Shown: piece after piece, positions 55,934 through 64,000 of the stretch | How positions within the stretch are numbered: position 1 is the stretch's first letter | Layout of the letters: each line of letters opens with the position of its first letter | Source of the DNA: Nonomuraea gerenzanensis | GTDB taxonomy: Bacteria; Actinomycetota; Actinomycetes; Streptosporangiales; Streptosporangiaceae | Length of the DNA stretch: 64,000 bases | Direction of reading: 5' to 3' | NCBI RefSeq assembly: GCF_020215645.1 | Contig: NZ_CP084058.1 | Coordinates: 3,596,001 to 3,660,000 of the forward strand | Notes under the pieces: generated by a model | What the model was told of the DNA's origin: nothing | Databases searched by the model: none | The model's input: only the letters and a program-made list of their open reading frames with translations | Made by a program: the position numbers and the translations under genes

Positions 55934-57603
55934 CCGCCATTCACGAACCCCTGACGACCACGCCGGTCAGGCCCACGGGTAGCACCAAGGGCCAGATCAT
56001 CGCCAAGTGGATGTCCTCGACCGATCACAAGATCATCGGGCACATGTACTTGATCACGTCGTTCGCCTTCTTCCTCATCGGCGGCGTGATGGCCCTGGTC
56101 ATGCGGGCCGAGCTGGCGCAGCCCGGGCTGCAGTTCACCAGCAACGAGCAGTTCAACCAGCTGTTCACCATGCACGGCACGATCATGCTGCTGATGTTCG
56201 CGACGCCGCTGTTCGCCGGCTTCGCCAACGAGCTGATGCCGCTGCAGATCGGCGCCCCCGACGTGGCCTTCCCGCGGCTGAACATGGTGAGCTACTGGCT
56301 CTACCTGTTCGGCAGCCTCATCGCCGTCTCCGGCTTCTTCACGCCGGGCGGCGCGGCCTCCTTCGGCTGGTTCGCCTACACGCCGCTGTCCAACGCGATC
56401 AACTCGCCCGGCATCGGCGGCGACCTGTGGATCATGGGCCTGGCCCTGTCCGGCCTGGGCACGATCCTCGGCGCGGTCAACTTCATCACCACGATCATCT
56501 GCATGCGCGCGCCCGGCATGACCATGTTCCGCATGCCGATGTTCGTCTGGAACGTGCTGCTGACCAGCATGCTCGTGCTGATGGCGTTCCCCGTGCTGGC
56601 CGCCGCGCTGCTGGCGCTGGAGTCCGACCGCAAGCTCGGCACGCACATCTTCGACTCCGAGAACGGCGGCGCGCTGCTCTGGCAGCACCTGTTCTGGTTC
56701 TTCGGCCACCCCGAGGTGTACATCATCGCGCTGCCGTTCTTCGGCATCGTGACCGAGATCATCCCCGTCTTCAGCCGCAAGCCGATCTTCGGCTACATCA
56801 GCCTCGTGGGCGCGACGATCTCGATCGCCGGTCTGTCCATCACGGTCTGGGCGCACCACATGTTCCCGACCGGCCAGGTGCTGCTGCCGTTCTTCTCGTT
56901 CATGACGTTCCTCATCGCCGTACCGACCGGGGTGAAGTTCTTCAACTGGATCGGCACGATGTGGCGCGGCCACCTGAGCTTCGAGTCGCCGATGCTGTTC
57001 TCGGTCGGCTTCCTCATCACCTTCCTCCTCGGCGGTCTGACGGGCGTCATCCTGGCCTCGCCGCCGCTCGACTTCCACATCAGTGACACCTACTTCGTCG
57101 TGGCCCACTTCCACTACGTGGTCTTCGGCACCGTGGTGTTCGCGATGTTCGCCGGGTTCTACTTCTGGTGGCCCAAGTTCACCGGCAAGATGCTCGACGA
57201 CAAGCTCGGCAAGCTGCACTTCTGGCTGCTGTTCGTCGGCTTCCACACCACGTTCCTCGTCCAGCACTGGCTGGGCATGGCCGGTTTCCCGCGCCGTTAC
57301 GCCGACTACAGCGCGGCCGACGGCTTCACCGACCTCAACCTGCTCTCGTCGGTGGGCGCGTTCGTGCTGGGCGCCTCGACGCTGCCGTTCTTCTACAACG
57401 TCTGGAAGACCTGGCGCAGCGCGCCTAAGGTCACGGTCGACGACCCGTGGGGCTACGGCAACTCCCTGGAGTGGGCGACGAGCTGCCCGCCGCCGCGGCA
57501 CAACTTCACCTCGCTGCCCCGCATCCGGTCCGAGCGGCCCGCGTTCGACAAGCGGTTCCCGCACGCTTCCGCCAAGTCCGACCACCCGGAGGTTGAGTCC
57601 TGA
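55930..57603 (+). CDS. ctaD: Cytochrome c oxidase subunit I
   Basis: 557 residues from GTG 55930, overlapping the ctaC stop (GTGA). Twelve membrane helices with haem ligands in Met-His-Gly-Thr-Ile-Met, the Tyr-linked CuB site [14 protein letters not shown] and His-Phe-His-Tyr-Val. It is the proton-pumping catalytic subunit of the aa3 terminal oxidase. Confidence 0.97.
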   Translation: MTAIHEPLTTTPVRPTGSTKGQIIAKWMSSTDHKIIGHMYLITSFAFFLIGGVMALVMRAELAQPGLQFTSNEQFNQLFTMHGTIMLLMFATPLFAGFANELMPLQIGAPDVAFPRLNMVSYWLYLFGSLIAVSGFFTPGGAASFGWFAYTPLSNAINSPGIGGDLWIMGLALSGLGTILGAVNFITTIICMRAPGMTMFRMPMFVWNVLLTSMLVLMAFPVLAAALLALESDRKLGTHIFDSENGGALLWQHLFWFFGHPEVYIIALPFFGIVTEIIPVFSRKPIFGYISLVGATISIAGLSITVWAHHMFPTGQVLLPFFSFMTFLIAVPTGVKFFNWIGTMWRGHLSFESPMLFSVGFLITFLLGGLTGVILASPPLDFHISDTYFVVAHFHYVVFGTVVFAMFAGFYFWWPKFTGKMLDDKLGKLHFWLLFVGFHTTFLVQHWLGMAGFPRRYADYSAADGFTDLNLLSSVGAFVLGASTLPFFYNVWKTWRSAPKVTVDDPWGYGNSLEWATSCPPPRHNFTSLPRIRSERPAFDKRFPHASAKSDHPEVES

Positions 57604-58016
57604 TGAAGGTGCAGGGATGGTTGTTCCTGCTGTGCGGGTTGTTCTTCGCCGGCGTGGACATCGCCTACTGGTTCTGGACGAAGGCCGCCACGGGCAAGGG
57701 TGAGCCGGTCGGCACGACCGCCATGGCCATCTCCGTCGGCTTCGCGTTCATGGTCGGCTACTACCTGATGTTCACCGCGCGGCGCATCGGCGCCCAGCCG
57801 GAGGACAACAAGCAGGCCGAGATCAGCGACGGCGCGGGCGAGCTGGGCTTCTTCAGCCCGAGCAGCTGGTGGCCGCTGTTCCTGTGCCTGGCGGCGGCCT
57901 TCGCCTTCGCCGGGTTCGTGATCGGCTTCTGGATGTTCCTGATCGGGGTCTTCCTCGTGATCATGGCCATGATCGGGTTCGTGTTCCAGTACTACCGGGG
58001 TCACTTCTCGCACTGA
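57603..58016 (+). CDS. ctaF: Cytochrome c oxidase subunit IV, actinobacterial type
   Basis: 137 residues from ATG 57603, overlapping the ctaD stop (TGATG). Four membrane helices with Trp-Phe-Trp-Thr-Lys and a Pro-Ser-Ser-Trp-Trp-Pro-Leu central motif. This small subunit is specific to actinobacterial aa3 oxidases and helps assembly. Confidence 0.95.
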   Translation: MKVQGWLFLLCGLFFAGVDIAYWFWTKAATGKGEPVGTTAMAISVGFAFMVGYYLMFTARRIGAQPEDNKQAEISDGAGELGFFSPSSWWPLFLCLAAAFAFAGFVIGFWMFLIGVFLVIMAMIGFVFQYYRGHFSH

Positions 58017-58031
58017 TCGGCGCGAGCTTCG

Positions 58032-58065
58032 AGCGGGCGTCCTCCCTTGGGGGAGGGCGCCCGCT
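58032..58065 (+). terminator. Rho-independent terminator of ctaCDF
   Basis: A 15-bp stem (58032-58046, 58051-58065) with one G-T pair and loop TTGG is followed by a T-tract, 16 bp after ctaF. Confidence 0.92.
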
Positions 58066-58161
58066 TTTTGGTGTTCTTTACCAGTGCACGGATGTGGTGA
58101 TCTGATCACTCAGGGTAATAAAGGAGGCAGAACTGGCTCGATCGTGGACGAGGGAGTGCTC

Positions 58162-59370
58162 GTGGGGCGCAGAGCGTATGGACCGGCCGGCCTGCTGGCC
58201 TTGGCGCTGCTGACCGCCTGCTCGGCGGGCCCGGCCGACGACCCCAAGGGGGTCGCCATGGCAGGGGCGGCGCGGGGCGCCCCTGTAGGGGTCTCTCCGG
58301 CGGACAAGAGCACGAACGTGCCCACCGACCAGCCCGTGGTGGTTTCGGTCCATGGGGGCAGGCTCAAGAGCGTGCAGGTGATGGGCAGCGGCAAGGCGGG
58401 CCCGATGAAGGGAGTGCTGAGCGCCGACGGCTCCCGCTGGCGCAGCCTCGGCACCGCCAGCCCGGGCACCTCCTACACGGTCACCGCCGTCTCGGTGGAC
58501 GCCGCGGGTCGCGCCAGCGAGGTGAAGAGCGCGTTCACGACCGTCAAGGGCGACAAGACGTTCGACATCGAGACCATCACCCCGAACAAGGACGACACCG
58601 GCCTCACCGTCGGGGTCGGCATGCCCGTCATGATCGCCTTCGACAAGCCCGTCATCGACCGGATCGCCATCGAGCGCAACCTCACCGTGCACAGCTCCAA
58701 GCCGGTGGAGGGGGCCTGGCACTGGTTCGACAACCAGCACGTGGACTTCCGGCCGGAGAAGTACTGGCCGGCGCACACCCGGGTGCGGGTGGAGGCCAAG
58801 CTGGCGGGGGTGCGCGGCGGGCCCGGCATGTACGGCAAGCGCAACGTACGCGTCGACTTCAAGATCGGCCGGTCGCAGATCACCAAGGGCAGCACCGACG
58901 AGCACGTGCTCGTCGTCAGGCGGAACGGCAAGAAGATCCGCACCATGCCGATGAGCGCCGGGCAGGGCGGCCAGTGGAAGTACTACACGACCTCGGGCAT
59001 CCACCTGGCGATGTCCCGCGAGCCCGTCACCGTGATGACCTCGCCGGGGATCGGGCCGGGGTCGCCGGGGTACTACCGGCTCACCGTCTACAACACCGTG
59101 CGGATCTCCAACAGCGGTGAGTATGTGCACAGTGCGCCCTGGTCGGTGGGGTCACAGGGGAACTCGAACGTGAGCCATGGGTGTGTGAACATCAGTCCGG
59201 CCAATGCTGCTTGGTTCATCAAGAACACGTTGATCGGGGACCCGATCATCATCACCGGGTCGCCTCGGAAGCTGGAGCCGACCAATGGGTGGGGGCACTG
59301 GCAGGAGAATTGGAGGCAGTGGCTGAAGTGGAGCTCGCTCAAGGCGGGGCCGACCCTGATGCTGCGCTGA
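58162..59370 (+). CDS. L,D-transpeptidase lipoprotein (LdtMt2/YkuD type)
   Basis: 402 residues from GTG 58162, set by GAGGGAG and a good signal peptide (an in-frame GTG at 58144 is possible; a stronger AAAGGAGG lies at 58120). Lipobox Leu-Leu-Thr-Ala-Cys (Cys20). Two Ig-like domains (about 40-130, 135-235) precede the YkuD domain with the catalytic His-Ser-Ala-Pro-Trp and Ser-His-Gly-Cys-Val-Asn motifs. It forms 3-3 cross-links in peptidoglycan at the outer face of the membrane. A GTGATC-T-GATCAC palindrome lies upstream at 58097-58109. Confidence 0.95.
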   Translation: MGRRAYGPAGLLALALLTACSAGPADDPKGVAMAGAARGAPVGVSPADKSTNVPTDQPVVVSVHGGRLKSVQVMGSGKAGPMKGVLSADGSRWRSLGTASPGTSYTVTAVSVDAAGRASEVKSAFTTVKGDKTFDIETITPNKDDTGLTVGVGMPVMIAFDKPVIDRIAIERNLTVHSSKPVEGAWHWFDNQHVDFRPEKYWPAHTRVRVEAKLAGVRGGPGMYGKRNVRVDFKIGRSQITKGSTDEHVLVVRRNGKKIRTMPMSAGQGGQWKYYTTSGIHLAMSREPVTVMTSPGIGPGSPGYYRLTVYNTVRISNSGEYVHSAPWSVGSQGNSNVSHGCVNISPANAAWFIKNTLIGDPIIITGSPRKLEPTNGWGHWQENWRQWLKWSSLKAGPTLMLR

Positions 59371-59595
59371 CGCGGTCCCGCGGCGGCCGCCCGCGCTCGT
59401 GGCGCACCGCGCGGGCCGTGCCGGCGCGCCTTGCGCCCGCCGGTGCGCGGAGGGGCGCATGCGTTGCGCGAGTACGTCCTGGGCCCGCACGCGCTGAGGG
59501 GCGCATGCGCTGAGCGGCGCGCGTCGCACCTGCGTGCAGGCAGCGTGCCTGCGTCACGCCGTGCACGTCGAGGAGTGCCTGGGCTGTGGGGTACG
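59371..59595. other. Intergenic region with direct repeats
   Basis: 225 bp between convergent genes, very rich in GCGC. A 14-base sequence GAGGGGCGCATGCG occurs at 59450 and 59496, each with the palindrome GCATGC. No gene or terminator with a T-tract is evident. Confidence 0.5.
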
Positions 59596-60645
59596 TCAGG
59601 AGGCGGGACGGAAGGAGCCGCTGGCCTCGACCCACCGATCGAGCACAGCAGCCGCAGCCCCCGAATCCACAGCCTGCGCCGCCCGCGCATACCCGTCGAT
59701 CATCGCGGAGTCCAGATCATCCCCGGGCCCGTCGAGCGCCACCAGAGCAGCCGCGGCGTTGAGCAGCACGGCGTCGCGGACCGGCCCGGACTTCCCGCGG
59801 ACGAGATCATGCACCGCCTGCGCGTTGAACGCCACGTCACCACCCCGCAGGGCGCCGACGTCGGCGCGCGGGATGCCGAGCACCGCCGGGTCGAACGTGG
59901 TCTGGGTCGCGGTGCCGTCCTTGACCACCCAGACGGTCGAGGTGGCGGCGATGGTCAGCTCGTCGAGGCCGTCGTCGCCGCGGAAGACCAGGGCGGAGAC
60001 GCCGCGCTCGGCGAAGACGCCCGCGAGCACCGGCAGCATGCGGGCGTCGTAGACGCCGATGGCCTGGGCGGAGGGGCGGGCGGGGTTGGTGAGCGGGCCG
60101 AGGAAGTTGAAGATCGTGGGGACGCCGATCTCCTTGCGCGTGGGCCCGGCGAAGCGCAGCGCGGGGTGGTAGACGGGGGCGAAGCAGAACGCGATGCCCG
60201 CGTCGCGCGCCACCTGCGCCGTCTGCTCGGGTGTGAGGTCGAGCCGGATCCCGAGGTGCTCCAGCACGTCGGCGGCGCCGCAGGAGGAGGAGGCGGCGCG
60301 GTTGCCGTGCTTGACGACCCTGGCCCCCGCCGCGGCGGCCACGATGGCGGCCATGGTGGAGACGTTGACGGTGTGCGCCCGGTCGCCGCCGGTGCCGACG
60401 ATGTCGACCACGGGCCCCTCGACGCTCAGCGGCGTGGCCAGGTCGAGCATGGTGCGGGCCAGCCCGACGACCTCGGCCACGGTCTCGCCCTTGGCGCGCA
60501 GCGCGATCACGAAGCCGGCGATCTGGGACGGCGTAGCGGCGCCGGACATGATCTCCCGCATCGCCCAGGCCGACTCGTCGGAGGTGAGGTGCTCTCCGGA
60601 CAGGAGAGCGGAAAGCAGGGTGGGCCAGGTCGTCCGGGAGTCCAT
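59596..60645 (-). CDS. trpD: Anthranilate phosphoribosyltransferase
   Basis: 349 residues from ATG 60645; a GTG at 60651, directly after the preceding stop, is in frame. The Val-Gly-Thr-Gly-Gly-Asp motif near residue 85, Lys-His-Gly-Asn-Arg-Ala-Ala-Ser-Ser, and Gly-Pro-Leu-Thr-Asn-Pro-Ala are present. It makes phosphoribosyl-anthranilate in tryptophan synthesis. An isolated trpD inside the respiratory cluster is a known actinobacterial arrangement; other trp genes are absent. Confidence 0.95.
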   Translation of the reverse strand: MDSRTTWPTLLSALLSGEHLTSDESAWAMREIMSGAATPSQIAGFVIALRAKGETVAEVVGLARTMLDLATPLSVEGPVVDIVGTGGDRAHTVNVSTMAAIVAAAAGARVVKHGNRAASSSCGAADVLEHLGIRLDLTPEQTAQVARDAGIAFCFAPVYHPALRFAGPTRKEIGVPTIFNFLGPLTNPARPSAQAIGVYDARMLPVLAGVFAERGVSALVFRGDDGLDELTIAATSTVWVVKDGTATQTTFDPAVLGIPRADVGALRGGDVAFNAQAVHDLVRGKSGPVRDAVLLNAAAALVALDGPGDDLDSAMIDGYARAAQAVDSGAAAAVLDRWVEASGSFRPAS

Positions 60646-60651
60646 GGGCAC

Positions 60652-61077
60652 CTACTTGGCGTTGAGACGGGTGGAGTTACGGCGGCGCATCAGGTCGGCC
60701 ACGGTGTCGGCCAGGACCATGGGCTCCAGGGGCTGCGACACGACCGCGTCGGCCTTGGACCACTCGGCCAGCCAGCGGTCGTCGCGCCTGGCGATGATCA
60801 GGCAGATGGGCGGGCAGTCGTAGACCTCGTCCTTGGCCTGGCGGGAGATCCCCATGCCGCCCGCCGGCTGCGTCTCGCCGTCGAGGATCGCCACGTCGAT
60901 CTCACCCGACCCCAGCCACTGGTGGACCTTGGGCTCGGTGGCGCACTCCACGATCTCCACGAGGGGTACGTCGGCCGCGGGGCGCCTGCCGATGGCCTGG
61001 CTCACCTCGGCCCGGGTGGCGGCGTCGTCGCTGTAGACGAGGACCTTCATCTTCTCGTCGGTGCTCCCAGTGGACAT
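60652..61077 (-). CDS. Atypical receiver-domain protein (pseudo-receiver)
   Basis: 141 residues from ATG 61077, ending just before trpD. The fold resembles CheY: Val-Leu-Val-Tyr-Ser-Asp-Asp at the start (Asp17, Asp18) and Asp66 in Val-Ala-Ile-Leu-Asp-Gly-Glu as the phosphoacceptor position. However, the invariant lysine is replaced by Gln115 (Ser-Gln-Pro-Leu-Glu-Pro) and no output domain follows. It may not be phosphorylated normally. This kind of stand-alone protein sits next to ctaE in actinobacteria; its role is unknown. Confidence 0.8.
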   Translation of the reverse strand: MSTGSTDEKMKVLVYSDDAATRAEVSQAIGRRPAADVPLVEIVECATEPKVHQWLGSGEIDVAILDGETQPAGGMGISRQAKDEVYDCPPICLIIARRDDRWLAEWSKADAVVSQPLEPMVLADTVADLMRRRNSTRLNAK

Positions 61078-61256
61078 CGGTCGCGCTCACTATCAGTCGA
61101 AGCGGTATGGTCACCTGGGATCGTACCGGTGTGCCGGGATGCATACCCAGGGCACCATGCCTGGTGGGTGTTATGTGGCAATTATCCCAGGTTGGCTACC
61201 GGTTTGTACCTGCTAACGGGGGGTCGTGCGCCGGACCGACCACCGGAGCCGCAATA

Positions 61257-61913
61257 ATGCTGCCCGTGGCGACAGCATCCGCAATAACTTCGACGACGAC
61301 AGCACAGTCGTACCGCAGACCGAATCTGGTCAGTGTGGGCACGATCGTCTGGCTGTCCTCTGAGCTCATGTTCTTCGCGGCGCTGTTCGCGATGTACTTC
61401 ACCATCCGGTCGGTGAGCGAGGGCAAGGGCCTCGAATGGGGCCCGGCGCTGCTTCCTGCGGGCACGCAGGCCGCAGAGGGAGTCGCTCACCTGAACATCC
61501 CGTTCGCGACGGTCAACACGATCATCCTGGTTCTGTCGAGTGTGACGTGCCAGCTGGGCGTGTGGGCCGCAGAGAAGGGGCAGGTCGGCAAGCTCCGCTT
61601 CTGGTACATCGTCAGCTTCCTGATGGGCGCCGTCTTCGTCGCCGGTCAGCTGTACGAGTACATGGAGCTGGCGTCAGAGGGCGCGACCTTGTCCGCTAAC
61701 GCCTACACCTCGGTGTTCTACCTGACGACGGGCTTCCACGGCCTGCACGTGACCGGTGGCCTGATCGCGTTCCTGTTCATGCTGGGACGCACGTACGCCG
61801 CGAAGCGCTTCACGCATGAGCAGGCCACCAGCGCGATCGTCGTGTCCTACTACTGGCACTTCGTAGACGTCGTCTGGATCGGTCTTTTCGCGACCATCTA
61901 CATCATTCGTTAA
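61257..61913 (+). CDS. ctaE: Cytochrome c oxidase subunit III
   Basis: 218 residues from ATG 61257, with GGAG eight bases ahead; GTG 61266 is an alternative. Five membrane helices and the family marks [25 protein letters not shown] and [10 protein letters not shown]. It stabilises proton uptake in the aa3 oxidase. It leads the ctaE-qcrCAB operon. Confidence 0.95.
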   Translation: MLPVATASAITSTTTAQSYRRPNLVSVGTIVWLSSELMFFAALFAMYFTIRSVSEGKGLEWGPALLPAGTQAAEGVAHLNIPFATVNTIILVLSSVTCQLGVWAAEKGQVGKLRFWYIVSFLMGAVFVAGQLYEYMELASEGATLSANAYTSVFYLTTGFHGLHVTGGLIAFLFMLGRTYAAKRFTHEQATSAIVVSYYWHFVDVVWIGLFATIYIIR

Positions 61914-61927
61914 GGAACGGGATCTCT

Positions 61928-62737
61928 GTGACTAGGATCACCGCTTGGCGGCGGCATCCCCTCGCGAGATACGCCGTCCTGATTTTGGCGTTGGCGCTGG
62001 TCGGGATGGTATACGCCGCCTTTGTCCAGGCGGGTAAGCCTGCCGACGCGGCATTGGCGACAGGCAAGGTCGATGACGTGGCCGAGGGCAGGAGCCTGTT
62101 CGAAGCGCACTGCATGAGCTGCCACGGCACCAACGCGCAGGGCACCCAGACGGCGCCCACGCTCATCGGCGTCGGCGCCGCGGCCGTCGACTTCCAGATG
62201 AGCACCGGCCGCATGCCGGCCGGCGCGCCCGGCCCGCAGGCGCCGCGCAAGCCGCTCGCGCCCTGGGTCAACGAGACGGCGATCCGCCAGATCTCGGCCT
62301 ACGTGCAGTCGCTCGGCGGCGGCCCGCAGGTTCCGCCCGCGGAGCACGTCGACCCCAAGCTCGGTGACGCCGGCAAGGGTGGCGAGCTGTTCCGCGCCAA
62401 CTGCATCCAGTGCCACAACTGGGTCGGCGCCGGTGGTGCGCTGACGCAGGGCAAGTACGCGCCCAACCTCAACGAGGCGACGCCGACGCAGATCTACGAG
62501 GCCATGGTCACCGGTCCGCAGGCCATGCCGGTCTTCAACGACACGACGATCACGCCTGAAGAGAAGCGCAGCATGATCGCCTACATCACCCAGGTTCGCG
62601 AGCAGAGGGACCCGGGAGGTTTCGCCCTCGGGCGTATTGGCCCGGTCACCGAAGGTCTCGTAGCGTTCGTGGTGGGCATCGCCGCCCTCTGCCTCGCCGC
62701 CATCTGGATCACCGCGAAGAAGCGACAGAAGTCATGA
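61928..62737 (+). CDS. qcrC: Cytochrome bc complex dihaem cytochrome c subunit
   Basis: 269 residues from GTG 61928. Two membrane anchors (about 12-32, 242-262) bracket two c-type domains with Cys-Met-Ser-Cys-His and Cys-Ile-Gln-Cys-His. In actinobacteria this dihaem subunit replaces a soluble cytochrome c and passes electrons directly to subunit II of the oxidase. Confidence 0.96.
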   Translation: MTRITAWRRHPLARYAVLILALALVGMVYAAFVQAGKPADAALATGKVDDVAEGRSLFEAHCMSCHGTNAQGTQTAPTLIGVGAAAVDFQMSTGRMPAGAPGPQAPRKPLAPWVNETAIRQISAYVQSLGGGPQVPPAEHVDPKLGDAGKGGELFRANCIQCHNWVGAGGALTQGKYAPNLNEATPTQIYEAMVTGPQAMPVFNDTTITPEEKRSMIAYITQVREQRDPGGFALGRIGPVTEGLVAFVVGIAALCLAAIWITAKKRQKS

Positions 62738-63846
62738 CAGACAACGAGCACGAGATCGAGCAGCCGGATGAGCGCGTGCCCAAGCGCGTCATCGGCACCC
62801 CCGCACCGGGCACCTCGATGCTCGGCACGGCGGAATCGGCCGAAGCCGACCAGGATGTCCCCGGCGTGACGCTGCAGGACCCGGCCAAGGCACGTAAGGC
62901 CGAGAAGATCGTGGCGCTGTGCTTCACGATCACGTTCCTCGCGGCCATCGCGTTCATCATCTCCTACGTGTACTTCCAGGTCGGCAGCCCAGAGGCGACG
63001 GGCACCTCCAACCTGGCGCTCGGCAGCACGCTCACGATCGCGATCCTGGGGCTGGCGGTCGGCATCGTGATCTGGGTCCGCCAGATCATGCCGAAGTACT
63101 CCCTGATCCAGGAGCGCCACACGATGGCCTCGGAGGAGGCGGACCGCGACGTCGTCGCGGACACCTTCCTGCGTGGCGCCAACGAGAGCGGCTTCGTCAA
63201 GCACAAGCTGCTGCGCCGCACGCTGCTGCTGGCGGCGGCGCCGCTCGGCCTGGTGCCGCTGGTGCTGCTGCGCGACCTCGACAACAACCGGATGCCGGGC
63301 GCGAGGTTCAACGACCAGCTGCGGCACACGGTGTGGGGCGAGAAGACCAAGGAGGGCAAGCCGCTCAGGCTCGTCGTCGAGGGCACCGGCCAGCCCATCA
63401 GGGCCGCCGACTTCAACTCGCCCGGCGGCATCCTGTCGGTCGTCCCCGAGGGCTACGAGCACGACCTGAACGCCCTCGCCAAGGCCACGCTGATCCTGAT
63501 CAAGTTCCGTCCGGAAGAGATCAAGGGCGGCACCAGGCTGAACTGGACGCACGACGGCATCGTCGCGTACTCCAAGATCTGCACCCATGTGGGCTGCCCC
63601 GCGGCCCTGTACGAGCAGAACACGCATCACATCCTCTGCCCGTGCCACCAGTCGACGTTCGACGCCGCCGACGGCGCCAAGGTCATCTTCGGCCCGGCCG
63701 CCCGGCCGCTGCCGCAGCTGCCGATCAGCGTCGACGCCGAGGGTTTCCTCATCGCCCAGGGCGACTTCGAGGTGCCCGTCGGTCCCAGCTACTGGGAGCG
63801 TGGTGACGCGGAGGCCGCGGCAAGGGAGAAGGGAGGCCAGGCATGA
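62734..63846 (+). CDS. qcrA: Cytochrome bc complex Rieske iron-sulfur subunit
   Basis: 370 residues from ATG 62734, overlapping the qcrC stop (ATGA). Three membrane helices (about 58-82, 90-112, 160-178) are followed by the Rieske domain with Cys-Thr-His-Val-Gly-Cys and Cys-Pro-Cys-His-Gln-Ser ligating the 2Fe-2S cluster. The long acidic N-terminus and three helices are typical of actinobacterial QcrA. Confidence 0.96.
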   Translation: MTDNEHEIEQPDERVPKRVIGTPAPGTSMLGTAESAEADQDVPGVTLQDPAKARKAEKIVALCFTITFLAAIAFIISYVYFQVGSPEATGTSNLALGSTLTIAILGLAVGIVIWVRQIMPKYSLIQERHTMASEEADRDVVADTFLRGANESGFVKHKLLRRTLLLAAAPLGLVPLVLLRDLDNNRMPGARFNDQLRHTVWGEKTKEGKPLRLVVEGTGQPIRAADFNSPGGILSVVPEGYEHDLNALAKATLILIKFRPEEIKGGTRLNWTHDGIVAYSKICTHVGCPAALYEQNTHHILCPCHQSTFDAADGAKVIFGPAARPLPQLPISVDAEGFLIAQGDFEVPVGPSYWERGDAEAAAREKGGQA

Positions 63847-64000
63847 GTGAGCTGAAGGCCGCGCCGAAGGCCATCGCCGGGCCGTCGAACTTCCTCGACG
63901 AGCGCCTCGGCGGCGCCAACTTCCTCAAGCGCAACCTGCGCAAGATCTTCCCTGACCACTGGTCGTTCCTGCTGGGTGAGATCGCGCTCTACTCCTTCGT
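63843..64000 (+). CDS. qcrB: Cytochrome b subunit QcrB, N-terminal fragment
   Basis: Only the first 52 codons are in the window, from ATG 63843 overlapping the qcrA stop (ATGA). The start Phe-Leu-Asp-Glu-Arg-Leu-Gly...Asn-Leu-Arg-Lys-Ile-Phe-Pro-Asp-His-Trp-Ser-Phe-Leu-Leu-Gly-Glu is typical of actinobacterial QcrB, which carries the two b haems and the quinol sites. The gene continues beyond the right edge. Confidence 0.95.
   Translation, partial: MSELKAAPKAIAGPSNFLDERLGGANFLKRNLRKIFPDHWSFLLGEIALYSF

Overview
The window looks like chromosome of a filamentous, high-GC actinomycete, most likely Streptosporangiales and Nonomuraea-like. GC-rich third codon positions, frequent GTG starts, and ATGA/GTGA stop-start overlaps are seen throughout. 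Actinobacterial hallmarks include a bcc-aa3 respiratory cluster (ctaCDF, trpD, ctaE, qcrCAB), a PspA/PspAA/HtpX/PspAB operon, a WhiB protein, a DUF574 methyltransferase, a DUF4191 protein and two GlnR boxes in front of glnA. The genus is inference; no rRNA or tRNA gene is visible.

Region 1 (1-14430) is accessory DNA. At the left edge, on the minus strand, is a tight run: an 87-residue orphan, a class I methyltransferase, a DUF2156/FemAB-like transferase and the start of a phytanoyl-CoA-dioxygenase-like gene. Before it lies a 450-bp non-coding stretch packed with five separate perfect inverted repeats, then an orphan protein coupled to a DUF574 methyltransferase. Next come an XRE-TPR regulator coupled to a RibD-like deaminase with a shrunken reductase domain. 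A GntR repressor then faces a transfer module typical of actinomycete integrative and conjugative elements (AICEs): WhiB, a DUF2637-like membrane protein with an Arg-Thr-Asp-Gly-rich tail, an SsgA-like protein, small Spd-like membrane proteins, a TraB/FtsK translocase and an AlpA-like excisionase. No integrase or replication initiator is present, so this is a relic or a stripped element. It ends at a strong terminator facing glnA.

Region 2 (14550-34100) is mostly minus-strand core metabolism: glnA, DUF4191, lipA, lipB, sucB, lpdA and pepA, with an RDD protein on the plus strand. This nitrogen/lipoate backbone is interrupted by a TetR gene, an internally deleted TIM-barrel-family gene, a GH3 glycosidase, a hydrolase/VOC pair and an AraC regulator. 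LipB and LipA make the lipoyl cofactor that SucB and Lpd use, so these genes work as one pathway.

Region 3 (34170-43160) holds a GntR/DUF1648/CPBP membrane operon with an operator overlapping its start codon, cobalamin nucleotide-loop genes (cobS and a CobU fusion) around an orphan ABC ATPase, an SCO2322-like secreted protein, an aldo/keto reductase, a SUKH-domain membrane protein and a DUF3043 protein.

Region 4 (43200-54950) holds the envelope-stress psp operon, a DUF998-hydrolase fusion, a His-repeat Ser/Thr kinase, a SIMPL protein, then nadA, an ErpA-type Fe-S carrier, a PfkB kinase, a CBS protein, tusA and a cysteine desulfurase. NadA needs a 4Fe-4S cluster, so its proximity to Fe-S and sulfur-transfer genes is functionally sensible.

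Region 5 (55060-64000) is the respiratory cluster, with an L,D-transpeptidase lipoprotein, trpD and a pseudo-receiver protein embedded. The window ends inside qcrB.
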